Below, one piece after another: positions 1-11,870 of a stretch of DNA of 64,000 bases; the stretch's first letter is position 1; the number at the start of each line of letters is the position of its first letter. The position numbers and the translations under genes are program-made. A model generated the notes under the pieces. It was not told where the DNA came from and made no database searches. It worked only from the letters and a program-made list of their open reading frames with translations. The stretch lies in contig CM060990.1 of the NCBI GenBank assembly GCA_030765065.1, forward strand, positions 499,462,190 through 499,526,189, in the 5' to 3' direction. This DNA comes from Deroplatys truncata. Taxonomy: Eukaryota > Arthropoda > Insecta > Mantodea > Mantidae.

Positions 1-1887
1 TATTTGTAATGTGATTCTGTAAGTAAATAATTTATGAGGTGTTGTGATGGGATCTTGTCCCAGATGGAGACTGGTTTTCATTGCTATATATTTAGTTATG
101 CCCCCAATTCCATCACAAGGTCCCTTGCTATGTAAAATGGTGAAGAAATGCCATTTGACATTAACTCCAAAATCTTCCTCGCGAAAAAACATATTTAAAA
201 ATATTTTCCTGTTCTTTTACTGAGCGCTAGTGCTATTGGAAAAGGTAAGTTGTTTTTTCTAGATCTCTTATTTTCTTCTTTAGGACGTTTGCTAACTGGC
301 ATTGGAACAGATAAAACAGCATTTGTATCATGTTTTAAACTTCATGATATGGCAATATAATATGGCAAAATAGCTTATGCTTTAAGCTATTGTTTTCTTT
401 AAAGTAAATTACAAATGGTTGGATTATTGCCTGATTATTGTTCCAATGTACCCCCAAATGGATCTCGTATGAAAAAGGCATAGGTTTTTGAAAAATCACA
501 AATAGTAACACATTCTTTAAATTTCAAATTTTCTTTCTATTCAGCCAAAAACACAGATTGTTGTTGAGCTATAAAGCTATGAGTTAAAAGATCTAACAAT
601 TTTGCTGACAATTTTCCCAGAAAGTCTTCAAGAGGTGATTGTATTATTTCTAAATTTGTGTGATCTATAGTTTATAAGCAACCTGGTCTATACTTCTCTC
701 TTTGAAAATGTATCCAATATTACTGATGAAGTTTTCAGTCCCTGGGCAGTTAACACATTTTGCTTAAATAGCAATTCGGTGATGGAGGTTACAAATTATT
801 TGCGACAGTCCTTATAATTACAGAGAATAATATCTGAATCTACTATAAGATGGGAAATGTTCATTTCATCAAGCATCATGGTGAGCACAAACACAAACAG
901 AGTGCCTACCTTGGGTGTCTGGAAGTATACACTATTTAGGGCTCAGTTGAACAAATTTTGAGAATCCTATTTTGATGTTAGGATATTTATCTTTAAAATG
1001 TGGAAGGTTTATTTTAGGTTGCACAGAATCAGTCTCTTCTGCTTTCTAGTTTTCTGTCCTTCTTTAATAGAAACATAATTCTTCTTTCCTGCCATAACCC
1101 TGTTTACATTGTAAGAAATGTAAAACTGATACTTTTTCCACCTCAGAATATTCTAATGGTTTACCAGATTTGGTTTCAGCAGTCGACAAAATGCCTCTCT
1201 CTTCTAAAGCTAATATTGCCAGAACCTTTATCATATGGTTTGAAACATTATTGCCAAAATGTTCCTTAATTTGGCAATAAGACCAGCTTTCAAAAACAGT
1301 CAAAATCTGTCCTATCATCTGTGCTATGAAATCTATCAGCTTCTGAGTTATTAATGAATTCTGTTTTTCTTCTGGGACTGATTCATCTTCAATATGAAAT
1401 ACCTTCTCCTTAAGCTTTCCTGTTATTTTGTATAATTTCTAGGATAGATATTTTTTGAGACATTTTTCATTTCTTTATGTGCAATTTGCCTAAGATTGGT
1501 ACTAAAACTGGTATTAAGAATTGAAACATCTACACTTTCCTTGATCTCATTCACAATCACTACTCTAATCAAAAAGGTGGGTTATCATGTTCTGGGCTAC
1601 TTTCATTTACTTGATCTACCAGGACATCATAGGTACTAAGTCCAGTAACACTATATTCACAAACATCAGTATTGTTTCCACTAGTATCTGAAATTTGAAA
1701 AATTCTTATACATGAGGCACACACTCTTGTTTGTGGGGAACAGTTCTACATCTTCCATGTTCAGATTTAAAAGCATTTTACAAGTAACTGGTCACAAATT
1801 CTCTTTTCTCTTGAACATGTGTTTGCTAATTTTGAACAGATTAAAGCAACAGTCATACTGTTTAGTAGCAGAACCAGTACAACTCAT
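1..1887 (-). pseudogene. Broken transposase-like protein of a multicopy invertebrate family (WNNNQA / DFS-x-x-Y motifs)
   Basis: Start chosen at 1887 because copy 2 begins at the equivalent ATG. Order on the minus strand: an N-terminal cysteine-containing segment (CCFNLFKISKH, near 1850); a segment with IKEHFGNNVSNHMIKV near 1270-1225; GFSKFVQLSPK and HSVCVC near 975-900; LEIIQSPLEDF and HSFIAQQQSVF near 650-550; CDFSKTYAFFIRD near 500-460; then, one frame over, VHWNNNQAIIQPFVIYFK near 450-400. From memory this set of motifs recurs in long uncharacterised proteins of many invertebrates, usually as CDFSENY followed by HWNN. The acidic and histidine/tryptophan motifs could be a DDE-like core, which is inference. 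Several stops and frameshifts make this copy dead. The C-terminus lies outside the window. Confidence 0.7.
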
Positions 1888-2601
1888 ATTGAATACCTAA
1901 CATATTAAACTCACAAACGGCACAGACTCTGGTCTCTCTCCACAAACCAAATATTCTGGACTGGTCCTCTATGGAAGGAAATGCCTAATCCAATTTGCCA
2001 TGATAAGGCTTTGTTTGTATTTTGAATTTGGAAGTAATTTAACCTTGGGTAACTCTTAACAGCTGCTGAGTCGACACGCTCTCTCCTCCGCTCTCACACT
2101 CCAGGTGGAAGCTACTGTGCTATCTTGTCATGAGGAGGGTTCTGGCTGAGAAAATACTTTCTTATAGATATGCTTGAACAAATGCCTTCCTGAAACTTTG
2201 CACATGTCTACACTACTAAATGAATAATATATGTGTATTTAAAAAATATTTGTAGGTTGTTGATATATAACTCAAAATTGAACTTTAAAAGTCCAAATTT
2301 CTGCAATAAATAACTAATCTTTGAATCAGATCCAATCTAGTATATGTTTAGATCCCATAGGCTTTAAAATGAGTCCAATGTGGATTTTATATGAGAGTCT
2401 GAATGGGAGATAAAAGCAATTATGTAGGGGGCATACACACTTTTTTGAAAATTTTGAATTTGGTGGGTATTCAAAATACTGAAGTCAGGGACAAAAAAAA
2501 ATGTGTCTACTATTTCAAATCATTAAATGCATACAAATAGTTTTGAAAAGATTTCATGACTTAGTATGTCATGGGTGTTTTATTTGATATGGAATGACTC
2601 A
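1..2601 (-). mobile_element. TIR DNA transposon of an unnamed family, copy 1 (right part; left end outside the window)
   Basis: The stretch is a diverged second copy of the element at 40793-48882; similarity runs from position 1 to the terminal repeat at 2591-2601. That end, read inward on the minus strand, begins TGAGTCATTCCA, as do both ends of copy 2. It is followed by TA at 2602-2603. The neighbouring DNA on the right is a hAT transposase gene whose reading frame is cut exactly here, so the element inserted into that gene. A TA target duplication is inferred from copy 2, where both flanks are visible. The coding strand is minus. Superfamily not assigned; TIR, TA target and a transposase-like gene are what can be seen. 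Confidence 0.75.
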
Positions 2602-2603
2602 TA

Positions 2604-3505
2604 TGTAGCTTTATTAGTCTTATTAATGATTACCCCTTTACTGGGTTTCAAGAAATTGTATAAGCTCATTTTGGACAGTCTTAGCCAGATGATGGTTATG
2701 AATTCCTTTGTCTGGATCCTTCTAATGAGTTCTGAACATCAATAGGTCACATTTCTCATGTAGATGCACAAAGTCTAAAAGGTTGCCTCCTTTTTATAGC
2801 ATATCATTGCTTCCCTTAATGTTAAATTAAGCATAAAAAAGAGTAATTTCAATTAAATATTTTAAAACCCTTCTCCCCAATGCTCTGACTCTTCCTGAAA
2901 TTAACACTAACTGTCAAAATATTTATGATTGCAAATAATATACTTTACTGCATGATGCCATGTGCCATAGCATATAAAATGTTCAGTTGCAGTTTCATAT
3001 TCTTTTAAGTACTCCTTGATGCGATTCCAATTGTTAAGCTGTTCCTGCCAAATTGTGATTAAGAATTCCCAGACAGTTTGTAGCAAACACAATAAACCCA
3101 ATTTTTTGTTTCAGAAGATTGAAGCAATTGGTGGTAATATGTTTCATTACTGGCTAGTTTCCTTGTGCAATAATACAAAGAAAATCTGCAACGGTGATTT
3201 ATTGGTTTACTTTTAAGATTTTTTTGAGAATCGAATGGAAACCATGAAACAGGGCCAGTCCCTTTTTGTAGTCCATGTGTCATGATTTGGTCTTGAATAT
3301 GAGGTGTGAGGTTTCATCATAGACCTATGTCACTCAAATAATCTGCTAATGAAGCAGCTGTTAAGGTATTTTGTACTCTGGAGTTATTGATACCTATTTT
3401 CTTCAATAAGATGTTTTTCCACATCACCATTGTTATTAAATGGCTCACTTTGTTGACTAAGTTCATGCTATCATGTAATGAACAATTAGATATAATGTTA
3501 AACAC
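2604..3505 (-). pseudogene. hAT transposase (ZMYM1/TTF-zinc-finger type), N-terminal fragment
   Basis: Minus-strand translation across several frames gives the N-terminal layout of ZMYM1-like hAT transposases: a TTF-type region with WNRIKEYLKEYETATEH near 3030-2980, and then NLLDFVHLHEKCDLLMF and KTVQNELIQFLKPSKGVII near 2790-2640. In the family this is the GNFLELL...QNELI...I block that precedes the catalytic domain. The frame stops at 2604 where the TIR transposon begins, so the gene was cut by that insertion and its 3' part lies beyond the left edge. Stops and frameshifts are frequent. No terminal repeats of this hAT copy were found. Confidence 0.6.
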
Positions 3506-3779
3506 TAAGCTCTTGTATCAGCATATACCTTCACTTTCCACTTTCTTTTTTGTGTGCCAGATGGTTTGGGAGTCATTTTCTATTCAAATTAGCTTAGCTT
3601 GTTTTGCTCAGCTTGGTTATAATTTTCAGCTGCTGAGATAGATAAACATGCAACTTGATACTAGAATCTGTTCTAGGCACTGCATGGTTTTAGTTTTTGT
3701 GTGTTTGAGAATATTTACATTTCAGCTAAATATTAATAAGGCAAGATTTTCTTGGGTAGGAATTACAAATTTGTTATTC

Positions 3780-4800
3780 CCAGCTTGAACCATGGTTCCA
3801 ACTAGTGTTATAGCTTCTAAATTAGCTCATGTAGGAAGTATTGGAGCTTCTGAAATAAGTCCAGAGAACATTCAACAACTTTTGATGTGCAATGTGATTT
3901 GGATATTTATGGGAAGTTTTCCAATTTTGAAGCTTATGTTGAGCATTTGGGCAGCAGTGAAGATGAAACTGACATTTTTCCTGCAGGTATTAGTGTAGAT
4001 ACAGGGTTATGGTGATCCAAAAAGCATTGCGGCACAAAATGACACATTTTCTGGAGTACAATCTGTGTTGCACAGCATCATACCCAGCTGACAAGTGATA
4101 GCCAAAAAAATGAAAGCTTTCACAAAGCTTTTTATTAGTAGCTGTCTTATCTACTAAATGAAATGTATATAAGCATAAAGAGCACAAAGATATTATCTCA
4201 AAAAACAAATTGGGATTTAAAAGTAGGATTCAGAAGTGGTAAAATGTAACAGAGAATGAGATTTACTGGCTAAAAGTTTTCATGGGTGTTATTAAAAAAA
4301 TCTACATTAGACATGTATTGGTCTACAGGTGACATGTTTTCAACTACATTTTTTGGAAAATGCATGTTAAACAACAGGTTTTTGTCTATACTGCAGTTTC
4401 TTCATTTCACCAGCATAGAAAATATGTGATAAATTACATAAAGTTAGGCCTATTTTTTATTAGCTTATTTTAAAATTCAAAGAAAATTACATTCTTGTGA
4501 ACAGGTTACTGGTGACAAAAGTGCAAAAGTAAGTCAGGATATGTCTACAATAGCTGTATTTACACTCACAAAGGGACTGATAGCACAGGAGCAAAAGATT
4601 TGCAGTTATCTGGCTCCATTAGTCATACACCTCATTGAACCTGTACTTGATCAGGGTAGGGCTATGTATCTAGACAGCCGGTGCAGCTCTCCTAAGTTAT
4701 TTATTGCTTTATATAAAAGAAACAATGCATTAAAACTGGATTTGTTTGCTAAAGGATATGTATGTACAGGCTCCAAAGAGAGGGGAATGTAGGTGTGTCT
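3780..4800 (+). pseudogene. piggyBac-family transposase, degenerate
   Basis: The clearest part is 4541-4792, where HLIEPVLDQGRAMYLDSRCSS followed by LFIALYKRNNALKLDLFAKGY aligns with the family block in which a conserved Asp opens DNFYTS-like text before a leucine-rich helix. Here DN is replaced by DS. Upstream, 4320-4420 gives MFSTTFFGKCMLNNRF and LQFLHFTS, the usual RF-x-x-IL-x-x-LHF block, and 3792-3960 fits the acidic N-terminus. The frame is broken repeatedly. No TTAA-flanked ends could be fixed. piggyBac transposase excises and inserts DNA at TTAA; this copy cannot. Confidence 0.6.
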
Positions 4801-5158
4801 GCCTGTGATACACATACTTCTTTCTAAAAACTGATGCTTACCATTGAACTCAATACTGAATTTTTGGATGGAATCCAATAGTTCTTCTTGTGTTGGAGAA
4901 CGAAATAAACTTCTAAGTTTATATTTCTTTCTTGTGGCCTCCTACAGCATTTTAAGTTAAATGCAGCTAGATGCACAAGCATAATTAACTGCTCTTTCTA
5001 TTTCTCAGATAGGCAGAACGCCATTTGCTTCTATTCACTTTCCTCACCATAGGATTTAAAGACATTTGCCACCAACTCTTGGGCTTGATACTGATGGTGA
5101 TGATGATGATGTTGATAAATTGAACTAATTTAATGGAGAACACAAGCCCTTTAATAAA
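4801..5158. other. No gene recognised
   Basis: A short GATGAT run near 5095-5113 is the only structure seen. It may include the 3' remainder of the piggyBac relic. Confidence 0.4.
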
Positions 5159-5404
5159 TTACTTTTTTATGTATATTCTATGAAGATTAGCTTTACCTCT
5201 AGTATTGTAAGCATAATAGTTCTTATTATAACTGGTTGGGTGTGTACTGTTTAATGCTAATAATTTTTTATTATAAATATAGAGCGAGGCAACAGCTAAT
5301 AAACAGATTGTTTTGTAAAACAATTTACATGAAGTACTGTTCTTAATTTTATACATGGTTCTTATGCATCCTTTTGCAGTATTAAGACTCAATCTAAATT
5401 ACCA

Positions 5405-6793
5405 ACAGTTGTACTGCTCCAAATTTCACTGTTTGCATATGAGTTCAAAATTGGGTCCTTTTTTGTTTTTAGTGTATATAAATGAGCTTTTCGAAATAGT
5501 AGCAAGAGATGGAGGTATGGCAATTAGCTATGCAGATGATGCAGTGATAATTATTAGTGACCATACCACAAGAGATGTGGAAATTAAGGCAAATGACATC
5601 ATGAAGATATTAAAGGAATACTTTATAAATTTGGATCTAGTACTAAACTTAAAAATGACTGCATGAATAAATTTCACATTAAAAGGGAACATATAAATTC
5701 TATTGACCAAGCCACAAATTTTCTAGGTCTTATTATAGATAAATGTCCAAACTGGCAACCACATGTATTGTAAAACTATAGTGAATGTGTGATGGTTAAG
5801 TAATCAATAAATGGAAAGTGAAAAAAAAAAAGTGGAAATGGGACATGAAAAAAAAAACTAAAAAAAAAAGAGCAAGATAATTTAGTGACAAGAGATTGTA
5901 AAATGTAAATAAACTGTAGTGATTGTCTACTGAATAAGTGACCAGGGTCAAAATGCAGTAGACAATCAAATTTGTAAAACTCTTAGCACAATAAATACTA
6001 TACTATACATAACAGAAAAGGTAAATAGGGGTTTATACATAATGAAACAGGTTAAGTATAGGACAGGTAATTAAACATTGAGGCAAGTATATTATGCTTT
6101 TGTATATTTATATATAAAATATGCAATAACATTATGGGGAACTATTGCAGCTAAGAAAGTACTAAAGACATTCAAATTGCAAAAAAAGGCCATTGGAATA
6201 ATAGGGAAACTGGAAAGAAAACATACTTGCAGGGAGACATACAAAAAATATGGAATCCTAACTGTTCCATGTACATACATAAATGAAAGTACCAAGCATG
6301 TGCTACCAACAAAATAATAGCCAAAAATAGTGATATACGTGCTTATAATTTAAGAAATAAAGGTGATTATTACAGAACTGCACTTAGGGGAACATTAAAT
6401 AATCATTGATTAAAAAATTTAGGGTAAGAACATTATAATGCATTACCTAAAGAAATAAAGGATATAGAACAAAGAGAAATACGCATAAACACCATCAAGA
6501 AATATTTAATAAAAAATGCACTCTACAGCATTGTACAGTATGTTTAATATAAAATCAAATCAGAGAGTATAAATACTGTAAAAATGTATTTATATTATAA
6601 ATGTAGTGTAGAAAGAGTGTAAATATTGTAAACATATTTTTGTAGTAGGAAATATAATTATTAAGGTACTTTATATGACGATTGTAAGACATGCATTTGT
6701 AAACATTGTTATACATATCTATAGTGTACTTCTAAACTTATGATGCATCCTATGTATTTGTAATGTATGGATGACATAAAATGAAATGAAACA
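5405..6793 (+). mobile_element. LINE B, 5'-truncated Jockey/CR1-like element
   Basis: Begins inside the reverse transcriptase: 5440-5666 encodes SSKLGPFLFLVYINELFEI, then SYADDAVIII, i.e. RT motif B and the YADD catalytic box, both intact. After an insertion at 5772-6008 the frame resumes with KVNRGLYIMKQV and VYYAFVYLYIKYAITLWG (6070-6150) and continues to KLQKKAIGIIGKL. The 3' end has the tail ATGACATAAAATGAAATGAA near 6770-6790, close to the tail of LINE A at 11596-11618. The sequence around the WG block resembles LINE C (VHYVFVHSHLNYGIILWG), so B and C are the same broad family. Dead by stops and the insertion. Confidence 0.7.
5772..6008 (+). repeat. About 235 bp repeat, copy 1 (3' end of the LINE H family, or a SINE)
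   Basis: Nearly the same sequence occurs at 46881-47107, immediately after the coding end of LINE H. It starts AAAACTATAGTGAATGTGTG and ends near AGCACAATAAA followed by TACTATA. It contains a hairpin-forming pair (GATTGTCTACT and AGTAGACAATC). Here it interrupts LINE B between the post-RT blocks. The simplest reading is an extremely 5'-truncated copy of the LINE H 3' UTR; an independent SINE that parasitises that 3' end is the alternative. No convincing target duplication was seen. Confidence 0.65.
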
Positions 6794-7032
6794 AGGTTAC
6801 ACTAAACCATAATAAATCATTTCCAGGACTAGCAAATTAGATATTGGCCATATTTATAAGAATGTAAAATCCTGAATTCAGTTTTTTTACATACATGATC
6901 TACATGAAAATCAAAAGACAATTTTCTATCTACAAAATGTCCTAAAATTTTGCTCATCATACCTTTGATTGTGTCACTGTCAGTAGGTAAGTGAAGGTCA
7001 TTGTTGTTTTGATAGTTACTAATCAGCCACAA

Positions 7033-7429
7033 TATGAGTGCGCTTGGAGGAGGGTGCCAGTGTTTTTGTGACAGTGCCTAATGTCATCAAGGCTAGGGAT
7101 CAGAAAGTAGTGAGGGGCAAGTTAATAAGAGAATGTACAGTTGTGCAATGAAAACAGTACTACATTTGCAGGCCTCACCCTTGCTAGTAAATGAACTCAG
7201 AACTGTGAATGTTTTCTTTACCTGACTGTCTTTCTGATGCCCTGCCCACTTGTTCTGTAATTATTTAGTCCTTCTTTCCACCGCACACACTCATACATGG
7301 CCAATTAGCATTTAAAAGTTGAAAGAGTATCACATCTGTTTAATTAGGTACATTTAATTTTAAGTAATTTTTTTCTGTATGCTCAGTTATTTGCTTTGAA
7401 ATTATTGTGATAATTGGTGTCATTTTAAA
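7033..7429. other. No gene recognised
   Basis: Ordinary AT-rich sequence between LINE Q and LINE A; may include the 5' UTR of LINE A. Confidence 0.4.
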
Positions 7430-7539
7430 TGTGGAGGAGTGAATAAAGAAGACATTCCAGAGAATGAATGGTACTGTTGAAGTGACTGCGAGATCGGTAT
7501 GAAGCACATGGAAAATTACTCAGGTATTATGTGGCAACG

Positions 7540-8355
7540 TGAAATAAAATCGTTATATGAAATCGTAAAGGTCTTACAAATGGATATTTTAGAATTAAAG
7601 AAAGAAAATGAAACTCTGAGGAATTGCAGTGTAAGTTTAGAAGGATAAATAAAGGAACTGAAACTCAATGCGATAAGGAAAAATCAGACAGTTGGTAACA
7701 TGTTGGTAGGAGGAGGAAAACTATACAAATGCAGCAGAATGAACATTTGTCTTTGGAGAATAGGTATTTGATCTTAGAATCCCAGAAAACTGACCACACC
7801 AGCCAACAGGATGAAGAAATCAATGAAAAAGAAAATGAAGCTATTTCTGCACCCACAATATATGAGAAGAAAACAGCTATTGTTCTGGGAGACTTAATGG
7901 TTCAGTATGTAAAGCAATATATAAATGTCAATGCGACTGTGTACTGTTATCCAGGATCCCAAATTCAGCTCCTAGAAAGGAAATTATGTGAGATCCTGAT
8001 GATCTGGATGTTCTTATTCTACATTCAGGAACAAACAACTTAGACTCAGTGCACTCTCCTATGGACATTATGGAAGAAATGAATGTTAGTTGTGGCAAAG
8101 AAGCTTTACCCATGTGCAAAAGTGTGTGTGAGTGGTGTACTCAGGTGCCGTGATTGTAATTTTTGGTACATTAATAATGTGAATATGGCACTGGATTGAG
8201 TATGTCAGCAGTATGATTACACTTTTTTGGATGGAAATGCATGGATAAGGGAACAGGATTTAAGTAGGGACAGATTACATCTAAATAGAAAAGGGACTGG
8301 GAAATTTGGTAGGTTATGGAATAGGTTGATATACAACATTACCTCAAAAAACTAG
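7540..8355 (+). pseudogene. LINE A ORF1 with SGNH/GDSL-esterase-like domain
   Basis: A Lys/Glu-rich heptad-like stretch (SLYEIVKVLQMDILELKKEN, 7549-7608) is followed, after frame changes, by the three blocks of an SGNH hydrolase. Block I is VLGDLMVQYVKQY (near 7880-7920) where GDS is expected, so the nucleophile Ser is Leu. Then comes VYCYPGSQIQLLERKL (7936-7990). Block III is LILHSGTNN (8013-8039, one frame over). Block V is DRLHLNRKGTGKFGRLW (8266-8320), carrying the Asp and His. Esterase domains are established in ORF1 of CR1 and L2 clade LINEs, where they may act on lipids or in RNP function. Here the active site is damaged and the frame is broken. Confidence 0.65.
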
Positions 8356-8654
8356 ACTATGCTTATAGCGGTAGGTTTAAGAAATGTGAGAAGTTGGTAA
8401 AATCGGAGCTTCCTATCAAAGCTAACTGTAGAAGGCAACGCAAATATGTACAGGTCCTTCTGACTACTATTTCTTGACAAGATCTTATCAGGAGGGTGTT
8501 AATGATGGTAGTGATATACATGTAAGGGGAATTGAAACATGCCACCTGTTTCAGATTTAAATCATAACCAACATTTAAGTAAATAAAATAAGCTTTATAC
8601 AATTTTTTTTAAACCAAACACTGTTTTTAAAAACAAAATTATTTTATTTCATCA

Positions 8655-11409
8655 AAACATGCAAAGTGCTAGAAACAAAAAGGTAAATTTGGAAGTAGTA
8701 ATTCAAATAATGTAGACATTATTGGATTAACTGAACACTGGCTGAAAGATCATGAAATTGAATTTTATAACTTAGCAGGGTTTTCACTGGGTAGTTACTA
8801 TTGTAGTAAGGAGAAGAAAAAAGGTTAAATTATTTTGATGATTTGGTATGTGATGAACACTTTGAAATGTATATGATAGAGCTGTTGGAGCAGAAAGTAA
8901 TTGCTGCATGCATATATAGGAATCCAAATAGTTGTGTTAAAAAATTAATAGAGAAGTTAGAAACAGTTATGGAATTCTTTCAGAAAAAACAAAACAAAAT
9001 GTTAATAATTGGTGACTTGAATATTAATTTTCTTATAGAGAATTTAAATAAGCAGAAACTAACACAATTACTCCTTACCTATGGAATGAAAGCAGTAGTA
9101 AACACTGCTACTCGAAAGTCAAATGTAGCTCAAACTGCAATAGATCAATTAATACTAAATTCCTACTTCACAGACAACACTGAAGAAATAATAGATAGTG
9201 CTATTTCTGATCATAGAGGGCAAAAATTTATGGCTACAATAAATTATCAAAAAGCAGAAAAAATCAAGGAAAAGCAATATTCTACCAGTATAAAAGGTGT
9301 ACATGTAGTGAAAATATACACTATTTGCAATATCTACTGTTAAAAGAAAAGTGAGAAAATGTCTTCTCTCAGGAAGCTGTAAATGCTGCTACTGTCTGTT
9401 TTGAAAATACATTTAATCATTATGCGGATATTGTCTTGCCACTAAAACGGGTCAAACTTAACAATAGCAAAAGCGCTATTTGGATCACTAAAGGGATATG
9501 CATATCAAGTGACAAACTGAGACAGTTAAGTAAATTAGCAAAGGGATTAAAGGCAACAGATTCTTTCAGGTTATACTTACAGAAATATAAACACATTTAC
9601 AATAAAATTATTAAAAGTACAAAATGTCTTTATAATGATAATTTAATTGCAAATTTGGAAAACAAATCCAAGACTGTATGGAATATAATCAATCAGGAAA
9701 TGCATGTACAAAAGAAAGAATATCAAAATTTGAATTTAATACACAATGATCAAATTATATCAGATCCTTTTCAAATAGCAGAGGTCTATAATACTTGTTT
9801 TATGGAAGTAGCAAACACATTAGTCAATGGCTGTTTGACTAAAACACATCAAACTACAATGACAGGAGAAAATTCCTATCCATCTATTTTTCTCTCACCA
9901 GTAATGGGAAGTGAACTGTTGTCAATAATTAAAAATATGAAAAATAAAAAATCATATGGGTTAGATGGCTGCTCTAATTTTTTACTAAAAGCGTGCTCAA
10001 ACATTCTTGCAAAGCCACTAAGTTTTTTAATTAATTTATCAATGAGTAAAGGCTGCTTTCCAGATAGCTTTAAAACTGAAAAAATAAAACCAATGTTTTA
10101 AAAAAGGTCAAAATTTTAAGTTAAAAATTATGGACCAATTTCTCATCTATCTGTTTTTTCAAAAGTACCAGAAAAAGTTATTTCCAAGAGAAATACAAAT
10201 TTTATCACTAAATTTAATATCCTTTCTTCAATTCAACATGGATTTCAAAAGGGGAAATCAACTACTACAGCATTAATTCAGTTTTGCAATGAAATTTACA
10301 TGAAATTAGACAACTCTTGAGCACTGTATTGGCATATTTCTTGATTTATCAAAGACTTTTGATCTTGAGATCATGAAATTCTTCTTAAAAATAATTTAAA
10401 TATGGAATTACAGGGGTAGCTTACAATTGGTTTAGTTCATATCTCATGCATAGAAAGCAAGTAGTTGAAATAGAATATTATGATGATAATCAAAAGGAGG
10501 TGAAATCGGTTTTATCAAATGAACTAACAGTTGAATGTGGAATCCCACAAGGTTCAGGTTTAGGTCTCGTGTTGTTTCTCCTGTATATAAATGATCTTGT
10601 AAATATCAACCAGAATAAAAATATAAAATTCTCTTTATTCGCAGACGACACTAGCATTTTAATTTCTGTTAATAATATAGAGAAGCTGAACGCAAAATTG
10701 TCTCCCAGTAAATAAGAGAAAATGCATAGCTGTTGGTTTCCACAAAAAAAAAAAAAAAAAAAAATACATTGTCCAGCTATACTATTTGAGGACAAAGCTA
10801 TAGAATATACTGATAAAAAAATTTCTTGGTGTTTGAGTTGATAAGAATTTAAGCTGGAATGCTCATGTCAATGAATTAGTAAAGTGGCTTAGTCAGATAT
10901 GTTTCAAAATTAAAATGCTCAGCCAGTGAATAAGAAGCATACACTGAAGACAAAGTATTACTCAAATTTTCATTCACTTTTGTCATATGGGATAGTTCTA
11001 TGGGGATCTAGTGGTGAGGCAATAAACGTATTTAAACTGCAAAAAAAGTAATTAAAATCATGCTTAATTTACCTTATACCATTAGCTGTAAATCATACTT
11101 CAAGGAATTTTGCCACTGCTGCGTACGTATTTATTCGAGGTTATTGTACAAACACAAATGTGCATTGAAACACTTGCTGTTTATTCAGACTTTCACAAGT
11201 ATGATACAAGGAATAAGTCAAAATTACATATTACACCTCATAACTCTAAATTGTTTGAGAATAGTTTTTATTATAAAGGCACACACTTGTATAATAAATT
11301 ACCTGCTAAATTAAAGAACATGAAATCTTTTCAATGTTTCAAGAAATGCTTACAAAACTTTCTTATGACAAATTGTTACTATTCAGTTGATGAATTTCTG
11401 TACTTTTAG
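8655..11409 (+). pseudogene. LINE A ORF2: endonuclease plus reverse transcriptase
   Basis: The APE endonuclease begins with HQNMQSARNKKVNLEVV (8650-8700) and IIGLTEHWLKDHEIEF (the catalytic Glu block, 8720-8767). It continues with IGDLNINFL (9007-9035, normally GDFN) and ISDHRGQKF (9205-9230, the SDH block). RT follows: LSIIKNMKNKKSYGLDGC (9925-9975), then a frame-broken region to 10440, then VECGIPQGSGLG and LLYINDL (10530-10600), then FSLFADDTSILI (10630-10665). The C-terminal block at 11110-11409 contains YDTRNKSKLH and LYNKLPAKLKN. Catalytic motifs survive but at least four frame breaks make it non-functional. Confidence 0.75.
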
Positions 11410-11619
11410 GTTAATTGTTAACATTTGTAATGCTGTAAGATTGTACATTGCAGTTTTATATTGAATTTTATATCTGACATGTATTTTATGGTTTATATAT
11501 TGAATGCTTCACTGTGTGTAATGTTTCAAGAAACTCTATTTTATGGTTGTTTATTCAATTTTTTATGTATCTGACAACATGTATTTGTTAATTATGGATG
11601 AAATAAATGAAATGAAACA

Positions 11620-11870
11620 TACACTATTACATTCACAATTGTATTTCCCAATATATGTCAAACTAACAATGATTTATCATATGCATATGAGATTCTTTTA
11701 CAATTTTCTGTACTAGTAAAGTAATTTACCTACAGAGGAAATGGTAAGGGTCCAAGCCCAGAACCCTGAGGAACTCCACACTTAATTCTCATAACTTGAT
11801 GATACAGTTTTAATATATCTACAAAAGGTAATTGGTCTGTAATTTGTAATGTTTGTCTTCATTCCTTATT
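11620..11870 (-). pseudogene. LINE reverse-transcriptase fragment S
   Basis: Minus-strand translation gives IKCGVPQGSGLGPLPFPL (near 11795-11740), the RT motif B region, followed by RISYAYDKSLLV in the position of the YADD box. The box is therefore altered. It directly abuts the tail of LINE A, so LINE A probably inserted into it. LINE Q at 7032 could be a further part of the same minus-strand element, but the linking region is not visible. Confidence 0.55.

Larger units (their letters stand above)
5159..7032 (-). mobile_element. LINE Q, minus-strand relic split by LINE B
   Basis: Two minus-strand fragments flank LINE B. 7032-6829 encodes SKILGHFVDRKLSFDFHVD and HVCKK, the post-RT block that in Jockey/CR1-like LINEs reads FLG-x-x-xD-x-x-LSW-x-x-H. 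5392-5159 encodes AKGCIRTMYKIKNSTSCKLF, SLYIYNKKLLALN and YNTRGKANLH, the C-terminal block (QKRAIR...SCR-x-x-F...SLYIYE...H-x-YNTR). The order fits one element read from right to left. About 60-70 residues expected between the blocks are missing, so LINE B came in with a deletion or the region decayed. Confidence 0.6.
7430..11619 (+). mobile_element. LINE A, near full-length APE-type LINE with esterase-like ORF1
   Basis: The order is: coiled-coil segment (7545-7660), SGNH-esterase-like ORF1 (to 8350), apurinic-type endonuclease (8650-9280), reverse transcriptase (9436-10715) and C-terminal block (10800-11409), followed by a 3' UTR and a GAAAT-type tail (11594-11619). Length about 4.2 kb, as expected for a CR1/Jockey-group LINE. 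The RT box GIPQGSGLG and FADDT are present. A 22-base A run at 10743-10764 disrupts the region after the RT. The esterase-type ORF1 favours the CR1/L2 group over Jockey. Many stops and frameshifts. The 5' end is approximate. Confidence 0.75.
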
